Source: an uncultured Bacteroidales bacterium | Lineage (GTDB): Bacteria > Bacteroidota > Bacteroidia > Bacteroidales > UBA932 | Assembly: GCA_900317925.1 (NCBI GenBank) | Contig: ONIQ01000016.1 | Location: 1-46,452 of the forward strand | Reading direction: 5' to 3' | DNA: 46,452 nt | Shown: one piece after another, positions 8,965 to 16,663 of the stretch | How the letters are laid out: each line of letters starts with the position of its first letter | Numbering within the stretch: the stretch's first letter is position 1 | Notes under the pieces: model-generated | Seen by the model: the letters and a program-made list of their open reading frames with translations, nothing else | The model's database searches: none | Told to the model about the DNA's origin: nothing | Translations under genes and position numbers: made by a program

Positions 8965-8995
8965 CAAAGTTACGAAAAGCGAACGGATTGTGCAA
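8965..8995 (-). promoter_or_regulatory. Bacteroidota-type promoter for the SUMF1-fold gene
   Basis: On the minus strand TAACTTTG (8972-8965) matches the TAnnTTTG -7 box, and TTG (8995-8993) lies 20 bases further upstream as the -33 box. The start site would fall near 8958, about 23 bases before the ATG at 8935. The -33 box sits right beside the stop of the upstream SPFH gene (8998-9000). Confidence 0.65.
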
Positions 8996-8997
8996 CC

Positions 8998-9858
8998 CTA
9001 TTTTCCCAAATTGATAAAAGGAAGGGCATTGGTTCCATTGTAGGTGGGCATTTCACCGTTCCATTTCTCAATGGCGTACTGCTGCACCAGCAGGGCGTTC
9101 AGCGAGGCCGCCACCACGCGGTTGTAGTAGGCTTCACCATCGCCCTGGATCCGCTGCGCCTCGGCTTGGCCCTTTGCCTTGGCGATGGCAATTTTGGCCT
9201 CCGCCTCCGCTTCCTTCACCTTATTCTCGGCCTTCAAGGCATTCTGGACCGCCTCGTTTTTCGCGTTGATGGCCGCGGTCAGCGATGCCGGCGGGTCGAT
9301 CTTGGTCGTAAATTCCCGTACGATGAAACCTTCCTGGTTCATCGATTCATCCAGCCGGGCTCGCACTTCCAACTCAAATTTGGCACGGTTCGCCATCAGT
9401 TCGTCCGACGTGTAATTGTTCGCGCAGGTACGATAAGCCTCGAAAATGCAGGTATTGATATAGCCCATCTCCAGCTCGCGGACCGGTTTGCGGTATTTGA
9501 CGAAGATGTCCACCGCCTTGCTCTCATCGATCTGGTAAGCCAGCGTCGGGGTCATGGAGAAAATGGCGGCATCCTTGGGATTCACCGTAAAGGGTTCATA
9601 GGTAACGCGCTGGATATAGGTCGGATACTCGAAGATGTTCTCCGTGATGGGGTTGTACCAGACCCAGCCGCGGCAGGTTCCTTCCACGCCGCCGCGCAGG
9701 TTTTCGTTGGAGGACCACTTCTTGAAACGGATTCCGACCGATGCCGAATCGATGGTGGTACAGCAGGACATCATGAGCAGGATGACGGCGATTGTTACGC
9801 CCAAAGAGCTCCAAAGGATCTTCGGAGCAGCGCTTCCCGTAGTTTTTACGTTAGCCAT
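8998..9858 (-). CDS. SPFH/band-7 (prohibitin-like) membrane protein
   Basis: A 286-residue stomatin/prohibitin-family protein. One hydrophobic segment (about residues 14-32) is followed by the SPFH domain (about 40-190), with YPTYIQRVTYEPFTVNPKDAA and the FIVREFTTKIDPPASL segment. A Lys/Glu/Ala-rich helical region (about 195-245) ends in a QAEAQRIQGDGEAYYNRVV motif typical of band-7 proteins. Such proteins oligomerise into membrane microdomain scaffolds and often modulate proteases or channels. The hydrophobic segment ends MMSCC, so lipoprotein processing at C32 or C33 is possible, although the n-region is long. It lies 24 bases after the arginase-fold gene and is probably in its transcript. 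Confidence 0.88.
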   Translation of the reverse strand: MANVKTTGSAAPKILWSSLGVTIAVILLMMSCCTTIDSASVGIRFKKWSSNENLRGGVEGTCRGWVWYNPITENIFEYPTYIQRVTYEPFTVNPKDAAIFSMTPTLAYQIDESKAVDIFVKYRKPVRELEMGYINTCIFEAYRTCANNYTSDELMANRAKFELEVRARLDESMNQEGFIVREFTTKIDPPASLTAAINAKNEAVQNALKAENKVKEAEAEAKIAIAKAKGQAEAQRIQGDGEAYYNRVVAASLNALLVQQYAIEKWNGEMPTYNGTNALPFINLGK

Positions 9859-9882
9859 AATATTGATTTTTAATAAATTAGT

Positions 9883-10617
9883 TTATTTTATTTTTAGAAG
9901 TAATTCAATTATATTGTTTCGCAGTTCCGCATTGATCCGGAAGTCCTCGGCATGGCCGCCTTTGGCCGCCGTAATCCCGCCGCAGATATCCACACCCAGC
10001 ACCCGGTTGCGGGCAAAAACCGCCTCCAGATACGTCTTTAGCTGCTGCAGCGTCATACTTCCCTGATCCCAGTTGGTCCGAGCATCCTCCGGACGCAGGA
10101 CATCCAGGTCCAGCGAGACATAAACAGGGTTGGAAAAGACCGGTTCCGGCAACTGCAGAAGGTCTTCCTCGGTATAGCAATGGACCTTGAGCCCCTCCAC
10201 TTCCGAAGCCAAAGCCGGATCGATCCCCACCATCGTGAAATCCTGCACAAAAGGATCTTTTTCCAACAATTCCCGCGCCCAGCTGCCACAGCTCAAAAGC
10301 GGATCATCCACCTCCGCCATGATACCGAAAGACGGCGCCTGAACATCCGGGTGATGATCCAGCAAAAGCAAGGAAAAAGGCACCCCCAGACGAGCGGTCC
10401 AAAGGCGGGTCATATAGTGATAATCGCCCGTGTCGATCCAATGGATTCCAGCCGCCGGATAAGCGGCAATACGAGCCTCCAACTCCGCCCTCGCATCCCC
10501 GTCGCACCAACACTCCGTACCCCCAATATTGGAGCAATCCAAGACTCGAAAACCGGTCTTTTCAGCAAAATCGGTCAACAAATCCGAAAAATTCACGATC
10601 AGAGGGTCAAAATACAT
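9883..10617 (-). CDS. arginase/agmatinase-superfamily (ureohydrolase-fold) protein
   Basis: A 244-residue protein with the Mn-binding signatures of the ureohydrolase superfamily: G64-D65-Y-H67 in place of GGDHS, D87-H-H89-P-D91 (the DxHxD motif), and S168-L-D170-L-D172-V. The usual glutamate-containing SxDxxExxP segment is altered to GVDICGGIT near 208-216, so the substrate may differ from arginine or agmatine. It hydrolyses, by inference, a guanidino-like or amide bond. I chose ATG at 10615-10617 because the protein there aligns with the family start. The longer in-frame extension to 10761 is AT-rich and contains a non-family hydrophobic stretch. It is followed by the SPFH gene after 24 bases. 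Confidence 0.8.
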   Translation of the reverse strand: MYFDPLIVNFSDLLTDFAEKTGFRVLDCSNIGGTECWCDGDARAELEARIAAYPAAGIHWIDTGDYHYMTRLWTARLGVPFSLLLLDHHPDVQAPSFGIMAEVDDPLLSCGSWARELLEKDPFVQDFTMVGIDPALASEVEGLKVHCYTEEDLLQLPEPVFSNPVYVSLDLDVLRPEDARTNWDQGSMTLQQLKTYLEAVFARNRVLGVDICGGITAAKGGHAEDFRINAELRNNIIELLLKIK

Positions 10618-10875
10618 AAGTACCTGATTCAGAACTAATAAAACAAAAGTGTTTAGAATTGTAACAAAAATGTTAACCTCCTTTTTCGCTATAATTCGCC
10701 ATTTTTCGTCATAAATATAGCCATTTTTTACCGAAACAGAAAAATAGTTTTCCCCAAGCAATTAGACGGTCCCAACACCTTCTCTAACCGCTGTCTTTCT
10801 GGGTGCATCTTGGTCCTTCCCCTACCCTCCATCTTTACATGTCATTTTGCCAGTTCTTCGAGCCAGCCGTCGGCG

Positions 10876-11009
10876 GCTCTTTCCAGCCCTTCCGCCGCGG
10901 GCGGCGTGCCGGGCAACTGCCCCTCTTTTCCGGCCCTTCTGCCAAGGGCGGCGTGCCGGGCAACTGCCCCTCTTTTCCAGCCCTTCTGCCAAGGGCGGCG
11001 TGCCGGGCG
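10876..11009. repeat. 47-bp tandem repeat, two full and two partial copies
   Basis: Full units are 10899-10945 and 10946-10992, differing at one base. A third unit starts at 10993 and breaks off at about 11008. The bases before 10899 resemble the second half of a unit, so roughly three copies can be recognised. The unit length is not a multiple of three and shifts the reading frame each time, which argues against a coding repeat. Confidence 0.9.
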
Positions 11010-11323
11010 GCCGGAGCCGTCTCGCTACGCTCGACCCCACCGTTCACTGCCGTTCACGGTCCCCCCTCTTACGATGCCGAGGGTGGCACGGGCTCCGGCC
11101 ATCCCACCACCTCCGCCCGCCGCTTCTTCTGCACCCTCGTCCCTTTGCCGCCGTGTGCCAGGGCGGCACCGGAGACCCCCGCCTGCCCTGCACACAAAGT
11201 CCACCGCTTCGCAGGCACCCCCTAGCCCGGGGTGGCATATCGCCTCGTGCCGCCCCGGCACGCCTTGCCACCCAAGCCCGCTCCCACCGCCCGAACCGGC
11301 TTCGCTCGCCACTTCGCCCTTGC

Positions 11324-11453
11324 CATCCACCAAAAAGCCCTATTTGGTGGACGAAATGCCTTTTTGTCTCCGTCATCCACAAAAACGGCTCTTTTGGTGG
11401 ATGAACCGCCATTATTAACCCTGCTATCCACGAAAACCCCTTTATTTGTGGAC
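11324..11453. repeat. three related hairpins spaced 50-51 bp (TCCAC/GTGGA family)
   Basis: Hairpin 1 has arms 11326-11334 and 11343-11351 (perfect 9 bp, 8-base loop). Hairpin 2 spans 11374-11403 with arms 11374-11380 and 11397-11403, plus an inner A/T stem. Hairpin 3 spans 11427-11452 with arms 11427-11431 and 11448-11452, plus an A/T inner stem. The stems share TCCAC...GTGGA while loops and spacers differ. Starts of the shared arm are at 11326, 11376 and 11427. Confidence 0.85.
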
Positions 11454-11523
11454 GGACACCCTTTCCTAAGGGGAACCGTCCATGCCAGAGACCCGATTCC
11501 CGGATAGTCCCACCGTTTCACAA

Positions 11524-11614
11524 GGGACCTGCCACGTCTGGGGCCGGTTTTGTGGCAGGTCATTCATTTTAAGAGGGACCTGCCACGTCTGGGGCCGGTT
11601 TTGTGGCAGGTCAT
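11524..11614. repeat. two identical 40-bp hairpin repeats, 51-bp period
   Basis: 11524-11563 and 11575-11614 are the same 40-base sequence. Each has a perfect 10-bp stem (11526-11535 with 11552-11561 in copy 1; the same arms shifted by 51 in copy 2) and a 16-base GC-rich loop. The 11 bases between the copies are AT-rich. The perfect identity including the loop suggests recent duplication or selection on the whole unit. Confidence 0.92.
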
Positions 11615-11640
11615 GGGGCTGAGGGACTGGAAGGTGGTGC

Positions 11641-11723
11641 TACCCTCATGAATTTTGCCGAGGGTACAGCCAAAAACGGCCGTTTTTGAGGGTACCCACC
11701 TTCGTTTCACCGATGGTACCCTC
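11641..11723. repeat. nested palindrome cluster (GAGGGTACC family)
   Basis: TACCCTC at 11641-11647 pairs with GAGGGTA at 11660-11666. A perfect 18-bp palindrome follows at 11671-11688. GAGGGTACC at 11688-11696 pairs perfectly with GGTACCCTC at 11715-11723 (9 bp, 18-base loop). Alternative pairings between the four related arms are possible, so the region could switch between folds. Confidence 0.85.
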
Positions 11724-11833
11724 AGTATGGCCCCCAGCAGACGCCATCCGACTTCATCCCGCACCACACCCGCAACAACGCGCCGGGGAGGAGAGCCTTT
11801 TGGGTTGAGCTCCCCGGACCCGGCGCGATTGTA

Positions 11834-11917
11834 GCCGCCGGTAGTGCTTGATTCCGGCGGCGGTGCGGACCGTCGCGGCCGGCCAGAAGCCGCCGCTCCT
11901 GGCCGTTGAGCGGCGGC
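11834..11917. repeat. two GC-only hairpins
   Basis: Perfect stems are 11834-11841 with 11854-11861 (8 bp, 12-base loop) and 11889-11897 with 11909-11917 (9 bp, 11-base loop). Both have GCCGCC/GGCGGC arms and start 55 bases apart, so they look like another member pair of the same hairpin island. Confidence 0.75.
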
Positions 11918-11937
11918 GGTGCCGGCCAAAAGGCCCT

Positions 11938-12005
11938 AATTGGTGCGTTCCAGGGCAGTTTTGGCGGTAGAAAGCACCAGAAGGACCGAATTGGTGCGTT
12001 CCAGG
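11938..12005. repeat. 17-bp direct repeat, 51-bp period
   Basis: The identical 17-base sequence AATTGGTGCGTTCCAGG occurs at 11938-11954 and 11989-12005, exactly 51 bases apart. Similar C/G-rich text follows each copy. Confidence 0.88.
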
Positions 12006-12035
12006 CCGGTTTGTCAGGGAGGGGACCGTCACTGG

Positions 12036-12072
12036 TGGACCTGGTCCAGCACAAGGAATTGGACCTGGTCCA
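12036..12072. repeat. 13-bp odd palindrome, two copies 24 bp apart
   Basis: TGGACCTGGTCCA is present at 12036-12048 and 12060-12072. Each copy is a palindrome around one central base, the form of a dimeric protein-binding site or a small cruciform. It closes the repeat island just before the terminator of the DUF4332 gene. Confidence 0.85.
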
Positions 12073-12091
12073 AGGTTAGTCCCGGCCGAAT

Positions 12092-12161
12092 AAAAAGGCA
12101 GCCCGGAAGCGGTAAGGCTTTCGGGCCATTCTGGGATTGAAAGACAAGCCGTTGCTTGTCT
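12092..12161 (-). terminator. double hairpin terminator of the DUF4332 gene
   Basis: Read on the minus strand, a first hairpin lies at 12161-12142 (perfect 8-bp stem, 4-base loop), 12 bases past the stop. A second hairpin at 12126-12101 (10-bp stem with one G-U pair) is followed by a T-rich run (12096-12092). This is a good intrinsic terminator. Confidence 0.75.
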
Positions 12162-12173
12162 GACCTAAAGCGA

Positions 12174-12581
12174 TTAGTAGCTGACGACGCGGTCCAGTTT
12201 CTTCGCCTGGGCGATCATCTTCTCTACCTCGACAAGGGCGGGAACACGGCGGACCAGTTTCTTGGCCTCGTTCACCTCATTCAGCTTGGCAACCAGGTTT
12301 TCAGGTTTGCGGTTGGCCAGTTCTACAACCGTATCGACGCCGGCAGCCTCGAGCAGCTCGGAGAACTGCGGGCCAACACCGTTGATGCGGAACAGGTCGG
12401 CATGATTCACCCAGGTCAGGATGAACTTGCCGGAGATCCCGGTCACATCCTCCAGTTCTTTGCGGCCCTTCGGGGTCTTGCCTTTCTCCAGCAGCTGGTC
12501 AACAGTAACGATACCGGCGGCGATTAACTTTTCGGCATACACGGGTCCAATGCCCTCGATGTCAACAATCTTGTACGACAT
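12174..12581 (-). CDS. DUF4332 helix-hairpin-helix protein
   Basis: A 135-residue small cytoplasmic protein. It opens with MSYKIVDIEGIGPVYAEKL, a helix-hairpin-helix motif of the DUF4332 type (as in the C-terminal parts of some polymerase and ligase folds). A second HhH copy is at about residues 61-75 (LFRINGVGPQFSELL). The protein is Lys-rich at its C-terminus. DUF4332 proteins have no firmly established role; the paired HhH motifs suggest nonspecific DNA or protein binding. I chose ATG at 12579-12581 because the longer in-frame extension (to 12665) runs through the promoter -7 box and is not family-like. It is monocistronic, with its own promoter and a double terminator. Confidence 0.85.
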   Translation of the reverse strand: MSYKIVDIEGIGPVYAEKLIAAGIVTVDQLLEKGKTPKGRKELEDVTGISGKFILTWVNHADLFRINGVGPQFSELLEAAGVDTVVELANRKPENLVAKLNEVNEAKKLVRRVPALVEVEKMIAQAKKLDRVVSY

Positions 12582-12642
12582 AATAAACGTTGTTTTAGAA
12601 ATAAACGATGTGATTGATAAGTGTTTCCACCTTTTCCAATTC

Positions 12643-12650
12643 CAAAGATA
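12643..12650 (-). promoter_or_regulatory. -7 box for the DUF4332 gene
   Basis: TATCTTTG on the minus strand (12650-12643) matches TAnnTTTG. The -33 element is weak; a T-run-plus-G lies closer than usual. The leader would be about 55 bases. Confidence 0.5.
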
Positions 12651-12692
12651 ACAAAATTTGGACAAAAACCAGCATTTTTTTGAAACGTTTTA

Positions 12693-15515
12693 CTATTCCG
12701 CATTCTCGAAGCCGAAGTACTCCCCTTTCCGGGATACGGGAATACCGGTTTTCATCCAAGCAGGAAGCGGTCCACCCTTCATATAATAATCGAAGAACTG
12801 TTGCAGACGGCGCGTCAGGTCACGCGTGTTGCGGCGATGGACCAGGTTGTGGGCCTCCCCATTGTACTGGAGCATCCAAACCTCCTTTCCGAGGCGGCGA
12901 AGGGCCGAGAAATACTCGATTCCCTGATACCACGGAACGGCCCCGTCGGCGTCATTGTGCATGATCAGCAGCGGCGTATTCACCTTATCAGCCGCGAAGA
13001 GCGGAGAGTTCTCGATATACAGGTCCAGTCCGCCCGGTTCCCACATCGACTTTCCGATTCGGCTCTGGCCATGCTCGTACTGGACGGAACGGACATTGCC
13101 CGATCCCCAGCGGATGCCGCCGTACGCGCTGGTCATGTTGCTCACGGGCGCACCCGAGCCGGCGCAGCAGAACATATCGGTCCGCGTCACCAGCCAGGCC
13201 ACCTGATAACCGCCCCAGCTCTGGCCCTGGATGGCCATGCGGCTACGGTCGATGAACGGGAACTGCTCGCACATGGCCTCGGCACCGGAGCAGATGCAAT
13301 TGTAGGCGCTCTGGCCGGGATGGCCGTCCTTATAGACGATATCCGGGACAAACACCACATACCCGCGGCTGCAATAGGTGGTGATGTTGATGATGGAGCG
13401 GCTGAAAACCGGCGGGAAATAGCCATACAGCGAACGGGAATCCTTCTCGTAGAAGTACACCATCATGGGCAGTTTATCGCCCGGAGCGATGTCTTCCGGA
13501 ATATAAAGTTTTCCTTTAAGTGCCGTACCGTCATAGGCCTTCCACTCAACGAGTTGTACATTCCCCCATTTATACTGAGCCTGCTGGGGATTGATATCCG
13601 AAATCCGGGTAGCCGAAGCAATCCCGCCGCAGGCATCCCACTGGTCATAGCAGTGGTGATAATTGCCTTTGCGGAAGAACAGGATGCGGGCATTGTCACG
13701 CGCCCGGACGATGCCCTCGAAGGTCATGGTATCCAGGACGATGGCCGGGTCGGCGGCGTTCTGCAGGCCGGAATAGGCCAGGCCGGTCTTCATGGTCTGG
13801 TCGTCGAAGGCCGTCAGCATCACCTGCTCGTCCGGGCCATAAAGGTTGGTCCGGCGGTCCAGGGAACGTTCGGTACCGGAAAGATAATGGTCCACCGGAT
13901 CCATCGTGCGCATCTGCACATGATGCTTCCGGCCATAGCCATTCGTCAGGTTCACCGGAGCGAATGCCCCCGTCGGGGAGAACTTCCACAGGTCGTAGCG
14001 GTCGGTCAGGACCACGGCCTCCTCCCCTTTCACCCAGCGCGGCGTATAATCGTACGGAGCTTTCTTCGACGGATGGTCGTCATCGTCCTGCCAGAAGTTC
14101 ACGCCCGCCTCGCGGGTGATGTTGCGGATCGTTCCCGTGGCGATTTCATAGGTATAGAAATGGCTGTCTTCGAAGTCGTACCAGATGAGAAAACGGCCCT
14201 CCGGCGACAGTTGGACACCGCCGTTCAAGCCTTCCACCACCTTCCGGCGGGAACCGTCCAACAGGTTCACCAGGGCGATGTCCCGCTTGTGGTTGTCGTC
14301 CCAGGTGGAGGAAATCCGGTAGCGCGTATCGTCCTGCGCCAGCGCCCACGTGCCCATTCCGCAATCCGGCAGGGCGATGCCCTCGAAATACGAGGTCGTC
14401 AGCGGGATGATGCGCAACGGCGTCCGGTTCAGGTGGATAATGGAACGATAGGTCTTGGATTTGATCCCGTTCGCCTGCAGTTTGGCCTGCGGCGGGGTTA
14501 TCTGCATATCATGCACCCAGATATCCAGGCCCGCCTTTTCGAAATCCACCAGCGAGGTATCGTTCGGCGGCAGGCAGGGAGCCACGCCCAGGATGATCCG
14601 GTTGCCATCCGGCGTAAACAGCGGCGATGCGTTCTGGTTCACGGTCCATCCTTCCGGAAGGCCTTCCGAATAGCCCTGCGGGATGATTTCGCGGGTTTCC
14701 CCGCCTTCGAACAGAAGCAGGGAGCAATGCTTGTCACCGCTTTTCGCCGAGTCGATGGAAGCCAGCACCATCAGTTTGTCGCCGGCCTCGCTGAACACCG
14801 GATTGCCATAGAATTTCTTCCCCTCGGAGATGATCGTCTTTTCACGGGAGCCCGGATTGTACAGGATCACCGCATTCTTCGACAGGGTGTCCTTCGCGTC
14901 CTTCTTCGTGGTATAGGCCATCATCTGACCGTCACGGGAGAACAGGTAGTGCTCTACGTGGAGCAGGGTATCCGCCGCCAGTGTAACCGGGTCCACCACG
15001 ACCATCCCCTCGAACGACTTCTTTCCTTTTTTATAGGAGGTCTTATAGGCCACGTAAGGCTTGGCGTCGTGTCCGGTCGTAAACGAGTTCAACGAAGGCA
15101 ACTTCTTCACCGTGAACGTTTTCAGGTCCAGGATACCGAGCGAATCCTTCGGCATGTCCTCTTTCTTTTTCTTGGCAATCTTCGCCTTCCGGGTAGCCGC
15201 GAAAGGAGCCTTGATGCGGAAATAGGCGAAATAGCCGTCCGGCGAAACGGAGATGCCGGTTCCGCGCGGGATTGCGATTTCACGGTTTAGTTGGGCTTTT
15301 CCACGCTTGCGCATGGGTTCGATGGCCCGGCGCACCACCAGGGTGCCGTCGCCTTCCTGCGACAGGATTTCATAAGATAGGAAAGCCCCGTCCGGGGTCA
15401 GTTTGGTCCCGTCGATGCGCTTCCACGCATCAAAAGCGGAGTATTCCAGCTCCTTTTTCTGCGCCCCCAGGCACAGCGGCAACAGGAGCGATGCCAGCAA
15501 CAACCATTTTTTCAT
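12693..15515 (-). CDS. S9-family (prolyl-oligopeptidase/DPP-like) secreted peptidase
   Basis: A 940-residue serine peptidase with an N-terminal signal peptide (hydrophobic stretch ending LGAQ, residues 4-19). A long beta-propeller-like region (about 20-620, with repeated SPDG/SPEG/TPDG strands) leads to a C-terminal alpha/beta-hydrolase domain. The nucleophile is S766 in IQGQSWGGYQ. The probable acid is D857 in HNDADGAVPW and the histidine H889 in GEAHNL. Such enzymes trim peptides in the periplasm or at the surface of Bacteroidota. It lies 25 bases after the leucine-rich-repeat gene, so it is probably co-transcribed with it. The substrate is unknown; the propeller makes large proteins unlikely substrates. 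Confidence 0.93.
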   Translation of the reverse strand: MKKWLLLASLLLPLCLGAQKKELEYSAFDAWKRIDGTKLTPDGAFLSYEILSQEGDGTLVVRRAIEPMRKRGKAQLNREIAIPRGTGISVSPDGYFAYFRIKAPFAATRKAKIAKKKKEDMPKDSLGILDLKTFTVKKLPSLNSFTTGHDAKPYVAYKTSYKKGKKSFEGMVVVDPVTLAADTLLHVEHYLFSRDGQMMAYTTKKDAKDTLSKNAVILYNPGSREKTIISEGKKFYGNPVFSEAGDKLMVLASIDSAKSGDKHCSLLLFEGGETREIIPQGYSEGLPEGWTVNQNASPLFTPDGNRIILGVAPCLPPNDTSLVDFEKAGLDIWVHDMQITPPQAKLQANGIKSKTYRSIIHLNRTPLRIIPLTTSYFEGIALPDCGMGTWALAQDDTRYRISSTWDDNHKRDIALVNLLDGSRRKVVEGLNGGVQLSPEGRFLIWYDFEDSHFYTYEIATGTIRNITREAGVNFWQDDDDHPSKKAPYDYTPRWVKGEEAVVLTDRYDLWKFSPTGAFAPVNLTNGYGRKHHVQMRTMDPVDHYLSGTERSLDRRTNLYGPDEQVMLTAFDDQTMKTGLAYSGLQNAADPAIVLDTMTFEGIVRARDNARILFFRKGNYHHCYDQWDACGGIASATRISDINPQQAQYKWGNVQLVEWKAYDGTALKGKLYIPEDIAPGDKLPMMVYFYEKDSRSLYGYFPPVFSRSIINITTYCSRGYVVFVPDIVYKDGHPGQSAYNCICSGAEAMCEQFPFIDRSRMAIQGQSWGGYQVAWLVTRTDMFCCAGSGAPVSNMTSAYGGIRWGSGNVRSVQYEHGQSRIGKSMWEPGGLDLYIENSPLFAADKVNTPLLIMHNDADGAVPWYQGIEYFSALRRLGKEVWMLQYNGEAHNLVHRRNTRDLTRRLQQFFDYYMKGGPLPAWMKTGIPVSRKGEYFGFENAE

Positions 15516-15540
15516 ATCGATAAAGAACGTATTTCCAAGT

Positions 15541-16137
15541 TCATCGTCCCTCGCGGAGGTAACGATGCAAAGATTTGGGAATCATCGCCTTAAAGTGGCT
15601 CGACATTCCCGCGGGAACCCGGATCTCCCGCAACGCGTCACACCGCGAAAACGCGCCCTTCCCGATGGCTTCCAATCCGGCGTTCAGGGTCACCTTCTGC
15701 AATTCATAGCACTCGCAAAAGGCATCCGGACCGATCACACGCAGGCTCTGCGGGCAGGTCACCGTTTTCAGCGAAGCGCAAAAGGCAAAAGCGCCCGCGC
15801 CGATGGAAACCAGCGTTTTGGGCAGCCGGATACTCCGAAGATAAGCGCACCCGTCAAAAGAGCCGTCCCCGATGTGGGTAAGTCCCTCCGGAAGGGTAAT
15901 CTTTTCCAGGTAGGAGGCTTCGTTTTCATCGTCCATGTACTCCTGGTAGGCGAAGGCGTCGTCGCAGATGATTTTCGTTCCTTCACGGACCACCACTTCG
16001 GAGGGAAAGGCTTCCGCCTCCAGCAGGCAGGTCCCGTCTGCGGAATAATTGCAGTTGAAGGCTTCGTCCCACACATCGGTAGTACGAAGTTTTTCATCAG
16101 GGAATGTATTGATTTCCAGGGCTTCCTTCCAGGTCAT
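15541..16137 (-). CDS. BspA-type leucine-rich-repeat (LRR_5) protein
   Basis: A 198-residue protein whose second two-thirds is made of about four LRR_5 units of roughly 23 residues (LPEGLTHIGDGSFDGCAYLRSI, LPKTLVSIGAGAFAFCASLKTV and so on), the fold of BspA-like proteins. There is no signal peptide, so it is likely cytoplasmic, unlike the secreted BspA adhesins. The ATG (16135-16137) overlaps the stop of the preceding gene by 4 bases, implying translational coupling. A protein-binding role is an inference from the repeat fold only. Confidence 0.88.
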   Translation of the reverse strand: MTWKEALEINTFPDEKLRTTDVWDEAFNCNYSADGTCLLEAEAFPSEVVVREGTKIICDDAFAYQEYMDDENEASYLEKITLPEGLTHIGDGSFDGCAYLRSIRLPKTLVSIGAGAFAFCASLKTVTCPQSLRVIGPDAFCECYELQKVTLNAGLEAIGKGAFSRCDALREIRVPAGMSSHFKAMIPKSLHRYLREGR

Positions 16138-16625
16138 TTCCCGAGATTATTCATATAATCGATATCCTTCTTCAGGAGTTGTTTCCGATCCATCAGAAAG
16201 ACTTTCTGGAAGAGTTTCAACTGATTGATTTTGGACAGATAGACCTTGTCCTCATGTTTGAGTTTGCGCCACCATTTGTAGAAGCCCACCGGATCATTTT
16301 CAAAAGGGATGCTGGCTACCACGCCCGAAGAGGCATACCCCGGAAAATCGATCGTGACCTTCAGGCCCATGAAACGCTTGAAATAATCGGGATCCGCATG
16401 GCGGAGCTTGCTCAGCAGAGGGGTCAGGACTTCGAAGGAATCCACCTGCAGCACCTTCTCCCGCACAATCATCTTGTGAATGCGTACAGGATCGACATTC
16501 AGCCATGCTCCCATCCGCAGGGTCCGGGCGCCTTCCTCCGTATCCAACGTAAGAAAATCCATCGAATAGTACACCTTCCCGCTATCGAGCGGAAAGACTT
16601 CTGCTATGACCGTATTCTCTGGCAT
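16134..16625 (-). CDS. conserved hypothetical protein, 163 residues
   Basis: I do not recognise this family. From ATG at 16623-16625 it gives 163 residues with no signal peptide or membrane segment. It is of mixed composition with a basic C-terminal third containing WWRKLKHEDKVYLSKINQLK. The longer in-frame start (TTG at 16646) lies inside the -7 box, so the ATG is preferred. Its stop overlaps the start of the LRR gene by 4 bases. The pair and the downstream S9 peptidase appear to form one transcript. Confidence 0.7.
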   Translation of the reverse strand: MPENTVIAEVFPLDSGKVYYSMDFLTLDTEEGARTLRMGAWLNVDPVRIHKMIVREKVLQVDSFEVLTPLLSKLRHADPDYFKRFMGLKVTIDFPGYASSGVVASIPFENDPVGFYKWWRKLKHEDKVYLSKINQLKLFQKVFLMDRKQLLKKDIDYMNNLGK

Positions 16626-16643
16626 TTTCTGCTTAAAATCGTA

Positions 16644-16651
16644 CAAATATA
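16644..16651 (-). promoter_or_regulatory. -7 box of the minus-strand hypothetical-LRR-peptidase operon
   Basis: TATATTTG on the minus strand (16651-16644) fits TAnnTTTG exactly. A GTTT lies about 20 bases upstream (around 16672-16675). It faces away from, and nearly touches, the plus-strand promoter at 16664-16671. Confidence 0.55.
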
Positions 16652-16663
16652 CAAAAAAAAGCG

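Larger units (their letters stand above)
10618..12091. other. 1.5-kb gene-free, repeat-rich island
   Basis: No convincing gene is present. Open frames on both strands are low-complexity, rich in Arg/Pro/Ala, overlap each other and match no family I recognise. The first 180 bases are AT-rich and probably hold the arginase-gene promoter (a near-consensus CACTTTTG lies on the minus strand around 10644-10651). From about 10875 on, the sequence becomes GC-rich and is built from tandem repeats, paired hairpins and palindromes, described as separate entries. Confidence 0.75.

Noticed and set aside
11320-11620. CRISPR array
   Set aside because: Repeats vary between families, each has only two or three copies, the 51-bp units are hairpins with AT-rich gaps too short to be spacers, and no cas gene is present.
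11222-11929. Minus-strand open frames with 17-residue repeats across the hairpin island
   Set aside because: A 51-base period keeps one frame open by chance, so the repeats look like peptides. Start contexts, composition and lack of any recognisable domain, together with the palindromic nature of the DNA, argue for noncoding structure.
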